Below, piece by piece: positions 54,747 through 62,644 of a stretch of DNA of 64,000 nucleotides (its first letter is position 1; the number at the start of each line of letters is the position of its first letter). The stretch is from Agarilytica sp045430285. GTDB lineage: Bacteria; Pseudomonadota; Gammaproteobacteria; Pseudomonadales; Cellvibrionaceae. The notes under the pieces are model-generated. The model worked only from the letters and a program-made list of their open reading frames with translations. It searched no databases and had not been told where the DNA came from. A program made the position numbers and the translations under genes. The stretch covers positions 62,001-126,000 of the forward strand of contig JAILXV010000002.1 in the NCBI GenBank assembly GCA_045430285.1. The letters run 5' to 3'.

Positions 54747-54813
54747 CGCGCGCCCTGCCGGCTGTTTAAATTTTGTTCGCCGCCCTCTTTTTTGCCCCAC
54801 CAAGGATATCGCT

Positions 54814-56589
54814 ATGACTGACACCCCCACTACATTTGATTCATTGGGGCTTAACGAAAATATCCTAAAGTCTATCAAGGCGGTGGGCTACGAAACACCT
54901 TCACCTATTCAAGCGGAAAGTATCCCTCCTCTTTTAGAAGGGCGAGACCTACTGGGCCAAGCTCAGACGGGTACAGGTAAAACCGCTGCTTTCGCATTGC
55001 CTATTTTGCAACAGATCAATCTCCGTGAAAAATCGCCCCAGGTATTGGTGCTGGCACCAACCCGTGAACTTGCGATTCAAGTGGCTGAAGCCTTTCAAAG
55101 TTATGCGAACAAACTATCCGGTTTTCACGTACTGCCTATATATGGTGGTCAAAGCTATGACGGTCAAATTCGGGCGCTTAAACGCGGCGTACACGTAATC
55201 GTCGGCACCCCAGGCCGCGTCATGGATCACATGCGCAAAGGCACATTAAAACTCGACAAACTGAAGCACCTTGTTTTAGATGAAGCCGACGAGATGCTGC
55301 GCATGGGTTTTATTGACGACGTAGAGTGGGTACTGGGTCAAACACCCCCCGATCGCCAAATTGCGCTGTTTTCTGCAACGATGCCACGTGAAATTGCCAA
55401 AGTTGCCAATACCTATTTAACCGACCCAGTACACATTAAAATTAAAGTATCGACGACAACCGCAGAAACGATTCGTCAACGCTACTGGCCAGTCGGCGGA
55501 TTGAGAAAACTTGATGCATTGACTCGAATTCTCGAAATCGAGCCCTTCGATGCGATGATCATATTCGTGCGCACAAAAACGGCCACTGTCGAACTTGCCG
55601 AAAAACTCGAGGCGCGAGGCTATAGTTGTGCCGCGCTCAACGGGGATATATCCCAAAATATTCGTGAACGCACTGTCGACCGCCTGAAAAAAGGCCGCAT
55701 CGATATTCTTATCGCTACCGATGTAGCGGCGCGGGGCCTGGACGTAGAACGTATCAGCCACGTATTAAACTACGACATTCCTTATGATACGGAAGCCTAT
55801 GTACATCGCATTGGACGCACCGGTCGCGCTGGCAGGGAAGGCGAGGCGATCCTGTTCGTCGCTAAACGCGAGCTACGTATGCTCCGTGCGATTGAAAAAT
55901 CTACGGGTAAAAAAATCGAGCAGATGCGTGTGCCCAGCATTTCGGATATTAACCAGCAACGTATCGTACGGTTTAAGGAAAGAATTACTGAAACACTGGA
56001 AAACGGTGATCTCGATTTTTATCGTCAATTACTTAACGAATATCAAGAAGAGCATGATGTAGATCCCATGGATATTGCCTCGGCTTTTGCTTTATTAAGT
56101 GAAGGCGCGAATTCTTTATTTATGGAAGATACCTCACCAAAGTTTGAACGCTCAGAACGTTCGGAACGCCCCGAACGCCCCGAACGCTCAAACCGTAACG
56201 ATCGAAAAGATTCGCGCGAACGTTCTAGTAGTAGACGTGACGATAAAATAGAAATGAACACCTACCGTATTGAGGTGGGCCATGGCGATAAAGTCACGCC
56301 AGGCAATATCGTCGGCGCCATCGCAAATGAAGCCGGTATTGAAAGCCAATACATTGGTCAAATCCGGATTCAAGATGACTTCAGTTTTGTTGATCTTCCC
56401 AGCGGCATGCCCAAAGAGGTCTTTAATACACTTCGCGAAGTGTGGGTTTGCCAAAAACAATTGAAAATCACCCAAGTAAAAGACGATCAACGGCCACCGC
56501 GAAAACGCTCAGATAAACCAAGTGGCAAAAAGAAAACTGGTGAAAAACGTAATAAAAAGAAAAAAGCGAACAAAAGCTCAGACAGCTAA
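54814..56589 (+). CDS. deaD: ATP-dependent RNA helicase DeaD/CsdA
   Basis: 591 aa. The DEAD-box core (about residues 5-380) has AQTGTGKTAA, PTRELAIQV, VGTPGR, DEAD in LVLDEADEM, SAT, and HRIGRTGRAG. A C-terminal RNA-binding DbpA/CsdA domain (about 480-555, YRIEVGHGDKVTPGNIVGAIANEAGI) and a basic tail follow. The role is ribosome biogenesis and mRNA unwinding at low temperature. Start is the ATG at 54814, 7 nt after AAGGA. It carries five in-frame 9-bp repeats (see the 56146 entry). Confidence 0.95.
   Translation: MTDTPTTFDSLGLNENILKSIKAVGYETPSPIQAESIPPLLEGRDLLGQAQTGTGKTAAFALPILQQINLREKSPQVLVLAPTRELAIQVAEAFQSYANKLSGFHVLPIYGGQSYDGQIRALKRGVHVIVGTPGRVMDHMRKGTLKLDKLKHLVLDEADEMLRMGFIDDVEWVLGQTPPDRQIALFSATMPREIAKVANTYLTDPVHIKIKVSTTTAETIRQRYWPVGGLRKLDALTRILEIEPFDAMIIFVRTKTATVELAEKLEARGYSCAALNGDISQNIRERTVDRLKKGRIDILIATDVAARGLDVERISHVLNYDIPYDTEAYVHRIGRTGRAGREGEAILFVAKRELRMLRAIEKSTGKKIEQMRVPSISDINQQRIVRFKERITETLENGDLDFYRQLLNEYQEEHDVDPMDIASAFALLSEGANSLFMEDTSPKFERSERSERPERPERSNRNDRKDSRERSSSRRDDKIEMNTYRIEVGHGDKVTPGNIVGAIANEAGIESQYIGQIRIQDDFSFVDLPSGMPKEVFNTLREVWVCQKQLKITQVKDDQRPPRKRSDKPSGKKKTGEKRNKKKKANKSSDS
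56146..56190 (+). repeat. Five tandem 9-bp repeats inside deaD
   Basis: Units of the form GAACGCTCA, GAACGTTCG, GAACGCCCC (twice), GAACGCTCA. They are in frame, encoding ERS-ERS-ERP-ERP-ERS in the linker between the helicase core and the RNA-binding domain. Probable site of slippage variation. Confidence 0.85.
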
Positions 56590-56594
56590 ATCCC

Positions 56595-56637
56595 TGGTCA
56601 CTGCTTGGTAATTTTTATCATTACTAAGCAGTGACCA
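56595..56637 (+). other. Long stem-loop downstream of deaD
   Basis: An 18-bp stem, TGGTCACTGCTTGGTAAT (56595-56612) and ATTACTAAGCAGTGACCA (56620-56637), with one G-U pair and a 7-nt loop. It begins 6 bp after the stop codon. No T-tract follows the stem, so it is either an atypical terminator or an mRNA-stabilising structure. Confidence 0.7.
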
Positions 56638-56776
56638 AATCCCCCCGCACTGCCTTTTTCAAACCTTCCTCTACCTCCTCATCTACGCGCTCATATTCAC
56701 TATATGAATCTTGGTGCAATACCTGCATATACGGTTTATCTGACAAGTCTTTCATTGGATAAACATATCACTCGCT

Positions 56777-58237
56777 ATGACAATTTCTTGGAACGATTAC
56801 GACCCTGGCGCATTTTACGACGAATTAATTAGCTCGCCTGGCAATGCGCGTAAACCCGCTAAAAAATTGCTTTCCTATCTTAAAACCTTGAGCGATGGAG
56901 ATATTGCCTCCCGACAGGCCGCCGCAGACGCGACGATCAAAGAAATGGGAATCAGCTTCACAGTCTATACCGAGGAAGGCAATATAGATCGCGCGTGGCC
57001 CTTCGACATCATCCCTCGCATCATCAGTAAAAAACAATGGGATGTGGCAGATAAAGGATTGAAACAAAGATTAAGCGCACTCAACCTTTTTATTAATGAC
57101 TTATATCACGACCAAAAAATATTGAAAGACGGGGTCATCCCCCGCTTTGTCATCGAACAATCGACGAATTATCGAAAAGAGTGTGAAGGTATAACGCCCT
57201 CTTTTGGTGTTTGGGCACATATCTGTGGCACTGATTTGGTGCGAGATAAGGACGGTGAATTTTACGTACTTGAAGATAATTTACGGGTGCCGTCGGGTGT
57301 CTCCTACATGCTCGAAAACAGATCCATTATGAAGCGTGTACTGCCTGAGGTTTTTTCTGCTGTCGATATTTCCCCCGTTGGCGAATACCCCTCGCGCCTA
57401 TTTGATACCTTAACATCACTCTCCCCTCGGCGGATAAAAAAACCGGCCATCGTCGTACTCACACCTGGCATATTTAACTCCGCATATTTTGAACATGCAT
57501 TTCTTGCGCAACAAATGGGCGCAGAATTGGTGGAAGGTAGCGACCTTGTGGTGCAAGACGATGATCGCGTCTACATGAAAACTATCGCTGGACTTGAACG
57601 AGTGGATGTCATTTATCGCCGTATCGACGACCTATTTTTAGACCCTTCGGTATTCCACAAAGATTCAGTGCTTGGCGTGCGCGGTTTAATGCGTGCTTGG
57701 CAAAAGGGCAATGTGGCGCTTGCCAACGCACCTGGTGCTGGTGTGGCAGATGACAAAGTTATTTATGCCTTCGTGCCACAAATCATTAAATACTATCTCG
57801 ACGAGGAGCCACTGCTCAAAAACGTCGAGACTTTCCTATGTTATGACGATGCACAGCGTGACCACGTCCTCAAAAATCTCGACAAACTCGTTGTAAAACC
57901 TGCCAACGAATCTGGTGGCTACGGCATGCTTGTCGGGCCGCATTCCACCAAGAAAGAACGCGAAAAATTTTCTAAGCTTATTAAAAATGATCCCCGTAAT
58001 TATATCGCCCAACCCACCTTAGCCTTGTCCACCGCCCCCACTTTGGTGGGCAACAACACTCCCGAACCGCGCCACCTCGATCTAAGGCCTTTTGTATTGC
58101 AAGCAAAAGACTCCTATGCCACAAACGGAGGACTAACCCGTGTTGCCATGAAAAAAGGCTCGCTCGTGGTCAACTCCTCGCAAGGTGGCGGAAGTAAAGA
58201 CACCTGGATTGTCGACACAGAAGGAGATAATAAGTAA
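56777..58237 (+). CDS. Circularly permuted ATP-grasp protein (type 2)
   Basis: 486 aa of the DUF404/DUF407 family. Key elements are YVLEDNLRVPSGVSYMLENR (about 160-180), IVVLTPGIFNSAYFEHAFLA, DVIYRRIDDLFLDPSVF and VVKPANESGGYGMLVGP near 374-390, which matches the ATP-binding strand of the permuted fold. Such enzymes form amide bonds from ATP and a carboxylate. Its stop overlaps the next ATG by one base (TAATG). First gene of the cluster. Confidence 0.92.
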   Translation: MTISWNDYDPGAFYDELISSPGNARKPAKKLLSYLKTLSDGDIASRQAAADATIKEMGISFTVYTEEGNIDRAWPFDIIPRIISKKQWDVADKGLKQRLSALNLFINDLYHDQKILKDGVIPRFVIEQSTNYRKECEGITPSFGVWAHICGTDLVRDKDGEFYVLEDNLRVPSGVSYMLENRSIMKRVLPEVFSAVDISPVGEYPSRLFDTLTSLSPRRIKKPAIVVLTPGIFNSAYFEHAFLAQQMGAELVEGSDLVVQDDDRVYMKTIAGLERVDVIYRRIDDLFLDPSVFHKDSVLGVRGLMRAWQKGNVALANAPGAGVADDKVIYAFVPQIIKYYLDEEPLLKNVETFLCYDDAQRDHVLKNLDKLVVKPANESGGYGMLVGPHSTKKEREKFSKLIKNDPRNYIAQPTLALSTAPTLVGNNTPEPRHLDLRPFVLQAKDSYATNGGLTRVAMKKGSLVVNSSQGGGSKDTWIVDTEGDNK

Positions 58238-59172
58238 TGCTCTCTAAAGTGGCTGAACGTGTTTACTGGACCGCGCGTTATTTAGAACGCGTAGAAAGCA
58301 CTGCGCGACTCATCAGCATATATGACATGCTGCTTTTTGACTTACCCAAAACGGTAAAGATCAGCTGGTACAACCTGATCGTCATTAACAGTCTTGAAAA
58401 CGATTTTTCTGATCGTTATTCCGTTCAGGAAGAGCGTAATGTTGTGAAATTTTTGCTAGGCGACGACACCAACCCCTGCTCAATGCTCACCTCACTTGCA
58501 TCGATGCGTGAAAATATTCGAACGACCCGCGACGTAGTGCTTGAAGAAACATGGGAACAGGTCAACGAACTTTACCTCTATGTACAAAACAACATTCAAA
58601 ACGGTATTGACCGTCGTCAACGGCACGAGTTTTTAGATTCTGTCATTAAAGGCTGCCAACAAATCTTGGGGCTACTTTACTGCAATATGCCCCATGATCC
58701 CGCCTGGGACTTTTTACGTATTGGGAGAAACCTAGAACGAGCAGACATGACCTCTCGCAATCTCGATGCCGGTCTTGCAGAAATGATCGAACTTTCGGAC
58801 GATGAAGCCGCCGTCAATAGTCGGCAAATTGTCTGGGGAAATATATTACGCTCCTTAAATGCACATCAGTCTTACCGTCGTCATGTGCGAAGCGCCGTGG
58901 CCGGTAAAGCAGTATTGCCCTATCTGCTAGAAGACCCAGACTTTCCCCGCTCGATCGCCCATTGTTTTAATGCCTTGCTGCACTCTTGCGAACGGCTGCC
59001 ACAGTCTGAACATGTGGTTAAACAACTCAAGAAAATTCGTCGTAAAATTTTCAGAAAAATGGATTACGACATGCCGGCCAGTAATATTCGCGACCACATT
59101 AACGACACGCAAATTCAACTTGCGTCTATTCACAATCTTGTTAGAGAGCAATGGTTTCCCATTGATTACTAA
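58237..59172 (+). CDS. Alpha-E domain protein (DUF403)
   Basis: 311 aa, all-helical. LSKVAERVYWTARYLERVESTARLI at the N-terminus is the DUF403/alpha-E signature, which accompanies permuted ATP-grasp enzymes. ARG-rich pairs (GRNLERADMTSRNLD) repeat in the middle. Overlaps the previous gene by one base, with an AAGGAG about 12 nt upstream. Its function is unknown; a role in substrate or product binding is proposed for the family. Confidence 0.93.
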   Translation: MLSKVAERVYWTARYLERVESTARLISIYDMLLFDLPKTVKISWYNLIVINSLENDFSDRYSVQEERNVVKFLLGDDTNPCSMLTSLASMRENIRTTRDVVLEETWEQVNELYLYVQNNIQNGIDRRQRHEFLDSVIKGCQQILGLLYCNMPHDPAWDFLRIGRNLERADMTSRNLDAGLAEMIELSDDEAAVNSRQIVWGNILRSLNAHQSYRRHVRSAVAGKAVLPYLLEDPDFPRSIAHCFNALLHSCERLPQSEHVVKQLKKIRRKIFRKMDYDMPASNIRDHINDTQIQLASIHNLVREQWFPIDY

Positions 59173-59208
59173 CGCAACTAAAGATGACATTACAACTCTG
59201 GAGCCATT

Positions 59209-62200
59209 ATGACTATTCGCGTCGCGATTCATCATAATACCTATTACAGCTTTGATCGTTCAGTAAATTTATCACCACATGTCATACGGTTGCGGCCTGC
59301 GGCCCACAGCCGCACGCCCATTCATAGCTACAGCCTTAAGGTGGAGCCCAAAGAGCACTTCATCAACTGGCAACAGGATGCTTTTGGTAATTATTTGGCC
59401 CGCATTGTATTTAACGAAAAAACAACAAAGTTTTCGGTCGAGGTCGAAGTTATCGCCGACATGGTCGTGATCAACCCCTTTGATTTTTTTGTTGAAGAGT
59501 ATGCCGAAAATTTTCCATTTAAATATACCAAACAGCAGAAAAAAGAACTTACCCCTTATTTAGAAAAACATAAGCCAGGAAAACGCTTTAAAGCACTTTT
59601 AGCAAAGGTCCCCAAAGAGACTTTAAAAACCAATGATTTTCTTGTGTTGGTTAATCAGCTCATAGAAAAAGAAATTGGCTACGCGATTCGTATGGAGCCT
59701 GGCGTACAGAGCCCTGAACAAACACTGGAGAAAGCACTTGGGTCTTGCCGCGACTCCGCATGGTTATTAGTACAACTGCTTCGTCATCTTGGATTGGCTG
59801 CGCGGTTTACCTCTGGATACTTGGTGCAATTAACCTCTGACGAAAAACCCATTGATGGCCCGAGTGGTCCGGAAAAAGATTTCACAGATTTACACGCCTG
59901 GTGTGAAGTGTATCTGCCAGGCGCCGGCTGGGTAGGGTTAGACCCCACCTCGGGCCTTTTTGCTGGCGAAGGCCATATTCCCCTTGCTTGCACACCGGAC
60001 CCAGTATCCGCCGCCCCGATAGAGGGTGCCACAGATAAATGCGAAGTCGAATTCAAATACCTTAACGAAGTCATTCGTATACATGAAGACCCTCGCGTTA
60101 CCAAACCCTATGACGAACACAGTTGGGCGACTATCCTTGCTCTTGGTGACCAGGTCGAAAAAAAACTCGTACAACAAGATGTTCGGCTAACCATGGGCGG
60201 CGAACCGACTTTTGTATCCGTTGACGATATGGAATCCTCGCAGTGGAATACGGATGCACTTGGCGACGACAAATTAAGTCTCTCCAAAACCTTACTCTTA
60301 AAATTACGTAATCATTTCGCGCCCAATGGCCTTCTGCATTACGGACAAGGAAAATGGTATCCAGGAGAAGAAGTCCCCCGCTGGGCCTTGGGTATTTTCT
60401 GGCGCAAAGACGGAGAGCCGATCTGGCATAATCCCAAACTGCTCGCGCGTATAGATCACAATTATCAGCATTCAATAGAAACGGCGGCGGCTTTTTCTAA
60501 CACCCTTGCCAGCCTACTCACCATTCCCAAAGAATATGTGCAGCCCGCGTATGAAGATGCCGTACACTATTTATTGCAAGAGCAACGACTTCCCGTAAAT
60601 TTTGAACTGGATGTCGCCAACGCAAAAGATGACTTAGAGCGAAAACGCTTAGCCGCCCTGCTCGAAAAAGGCCTAGACAAACCCACCGGATACATTTTAC
60701 CGCTAAGCTGGGACCGTGAACGAAAAGCCTGGGATTCCTGCTTGTGGGAAGTACGTCGGGACCGACTATCACTGATACCTGGTGACTCCCCCATGGGCTT
60801 GCGCCTTCCTCTTGGGGAATTAACATTAGCGACTGACGAAGAAAAGGAACAACCAGAACGCGACCCCTTCGATAAACGCGGCCAACTGCAAACCCGTCGT
60901 GAATTAATTCGATCCGTACACCAAGCCAACATTCAAAAACAAACTGCTTTAACACACAGCAGCACATCAAACCAAATTATTCGCACCGCTTTATGTGTAG
61001 AACCGCGGGATGGCAAACTGCATATATTTTTGCCGCCTTTTGACTACTTAGAAGATTATATTGCGGTCATCACAGCGTTAGAGGCGTGTGCAATTAAACT
61101 CAACACCCCTATTATTATCGAAGGCTACGAGCCACCCAAAGATCCGCGCATACAAAAACTATTGGTCACACCGGATCCTGGTGTTATCGAAGTAAATATA
61201 CACCCTTCAGAAAATTGGCGAGAACTGGTCAGTAATATGACCGCACTATACGACGCCGCAAAAACATCTCGCTTAGGGGCAGAAAAATTCATGCTCGATG
61301 GCCGACACACCGGTACGGGAGGTGGCAACCACATTACCCTGGGCGGAAAAACCCCCACAGATAGCCCCATGTTACGCAGACCTGATTTACTGCGCAGTTT
61401 CGTTACTTTTTGGCAACACCACCCCAGCCTTTCCTACCTTTTTTCCAGCGCCTTCGTTGGGCCAACGAGCCAAGCACCACGCGTTGACGAAGGGCGAGAT
61501 GAAATGCTCTACGAAATGGAAATCGCGTTTCAACAAATGCCCGATGGCCTAGCAGACCAGCCCTGGCTCATTGACCGCCTAATGCGTAACTTGTTAATTG
61601 ATATCACGGGGAACACGCACCGTGCAGAATTCTGTATTGATAAATTATATGCCCCAGGAAGCGCCAGCGGTCGTCTGGGTATATTAGAGTTTCGTGGCTT
61701 TGAAATGCCTCCTCACAGCCGAATGGCTTTAGTACAAGCACTGCTGATTCGTACCTTGGTCGCCCGCTTTTGGGATAAGCCCTACAAGCAGCCCTTAGTC
61801 AGATGGGGAACGTCACTGCATGATAAATTTATGCTGCCACATTTTGTCTGGCAGGACATACTTGATGTGGTCGCAGATTTACAGGAAAACGGCTACCCCT
61901 TCCAAGCCGAGTGGCTGTTACCCTTCCAAGAGTTCCGGTTCCCACACTATGGCCGCGTCAAGCTTGGCGGAATCGAACTGGAATTATGCTGGGCCATTGA
62001 GCCTTGGCACGTACTGGGCGAAGAAATCGGAAGTTTTGGCACAGCACGTTACGTGGATTCCTCAGTCGAACGGCTGCAAGTCAAAGTCAGTGGCATCCAC
62101 AATAATCGCTACGTACTCGCGTGCAATGGTCGCCGCGTGCCTCTAACCGATACCCAACGACAAGGTGAATTTGTGGGAGGGGTACGTTATCGCGCATGGG

Positions 62201-62556
62201 CACCGCCCTCTGCATTACATCCCACCATCGGCCTACATACCCCCCTCCATTTTGACCTGATCGATACCTGGAATGGCCGCTCGATTGGCGGCTGCTCGTA
62301 TCACGTATCGCACCCAGGTGGTCGCAGCTACGAAACCTTCCCTGTAAATCCAATGGAGGCCGAATCTCGCCGTGGCAATCGCTTCCGTACCACAGATCAC
62401 ACACCTGGGGCATACACGCCACAACCTGATATGGATGCACTGCGGGAATTTTTCCCCAATACAACGCCTAGGCCAATGGCCCCTCCGCCCGAAGAATCCC
62501 CAGGAGAATATCCCCACACGCTGGATTTACGACGCGCCGCTAGAATTATTAATTGA
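59209..62556 (+). CDS. Transglutaminase-like peptidase fused to DUF2126
   Basis: 1115 aa. An N-terminal transglutaminase-associated region (about 1-90, PHVIRLRPAAHSRTPIHSYSL) precedes a transglutaminase-like core with triad Cys180 (SCRDSAW), His229 (DLHAWCEVY) and Asp245 (LDPTSG). The rest (about 310-1100) is the DUF2126 region with LMGGEPTFV-type (LTMGGEPTFVSVDDMES) and GGGNHITLGGKTPTDSPMLRRPDLL. The fusion is typical of such clusters. It follows the alpha-E gene after 36 bp. Cytoplasmic, no signal peptide. Confidence 0.94.
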   Translation: MTIRVAIHHNTYYSFDRSVNLSPHVIRLRPAAHSRTPIHSYSLKVEPKEHFINWQQDAFGNYLARIVFNEKTTKFSVEVEVIADMVVINPFDFFVEEYAENFPFKYTKQQKKELTPYLEKHKPGKRFKALLAKVPKETLKTNDFLVLVNQLIEKEIGYAIRMEPGVQSPEQTLEKALGSCRDSAWLLVQLLRHLGLAARFTSGYLVQLTSDEKPIDGPSGPEKDFTDLHAWCEVYLPGAGWVGLDPTSGLFAGEGHIPLACTPDPVSAAPIEGATDKCEVEFKYLNEVIRIHEDPRVTKPYDEHSWATILALGDQVEKKLVQQDVRLTMGGEPTFVSVDDMESSQWNTDALGDDKLSLSKTLLLKLRNHFAPNGLLHYGQGKWYPGEEVPRWALGIFWRKDGEPIWHNPKLLARIDHNYQHSIETAAAFSNTLASLLTIPKEYVQPAYEDAVHYLLQEQRLPVNFELDVANAKDDLERKRLAALLEKGLDKPTGYILPLSWDRERKAWDSCLWEVRRDRLSLIPGDSPMGLRLPLGELTLATDEEKEQPERDPFDKRGQLQTRRELIRSVHQANIQKQTALTHSSTSNQIIRTALCVEPRDGKLHIFLPPFDYLEDYIAVITALEACAIKLNTPIIIEGYEPPKDPRIQKLLVTPDPGVIEVNIHPSENWRELVSNMTALYDAAKTSRLGAEKFMLDGRHTGTGGGNHITLGGKTPTDSPMLRRPDLLRSFVTFWQHHPSLSYLFSSAFVGPTSQAPRVDEGRDEMLYEMEIAFQQMPDGLADQPWLIDRLMRNLLIDITGNTHRAEFCIDKLYAPGSASGRLGILEFRGFEMPPHSRMALVQALLIRTLVARFWDKPYKQPLVRWGTSLHDKFMLPHFVWQDILDVVADLQENGYPFQAEWLLPFQEFRFPHYGRVKLGGIELELCWAIEPWHVLGEEIGSFGTARYVDSSVERLQVKVSGIHNNRYVLACNGRRVPLTDTQRQGEFVGGVRYRAWAPPSALHPTIGLHTPLHFDLIDTWNGRSIGGCSYHVSHPGGRSYETFPVNPMEAESRRGNRFRTTDHTPGAYTPQPDMDALREFFPNTTPRPMAPPPEESPGEYPHTLDLRRAARIIN

Positions 62557-62563
62557 ACCCTAT

Positions 62564-62587
62564 CGGCGACATGACATAATGTCGCCG
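62564..62587 (+). other. Hairpin between DUF2126 gene and the next
   Basis: CGGCGACAT (62564-62572) and ATGTCGCCG (62579-62587), a 9-bp perfect stem with a GACATA loop, 8 bp after the stop. No T-run, so it is more likely an intercistronic RNA structure than a terminator. Confidence 0.55.
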
Positions 62588-62644
62588 CATTGCGTCTAAG
62601 CTTCATCAAGAATACTCAGAAACCAGCCGTCACAGGATATCTGC

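Noticed and set aside
60518..60970. 150-codon minus-strand open frame
   Set aside because: It is antisense to the transglutaminase-DUF2126 gene, whose conserved catalytic and DUF2126 motifs show which strand is real.
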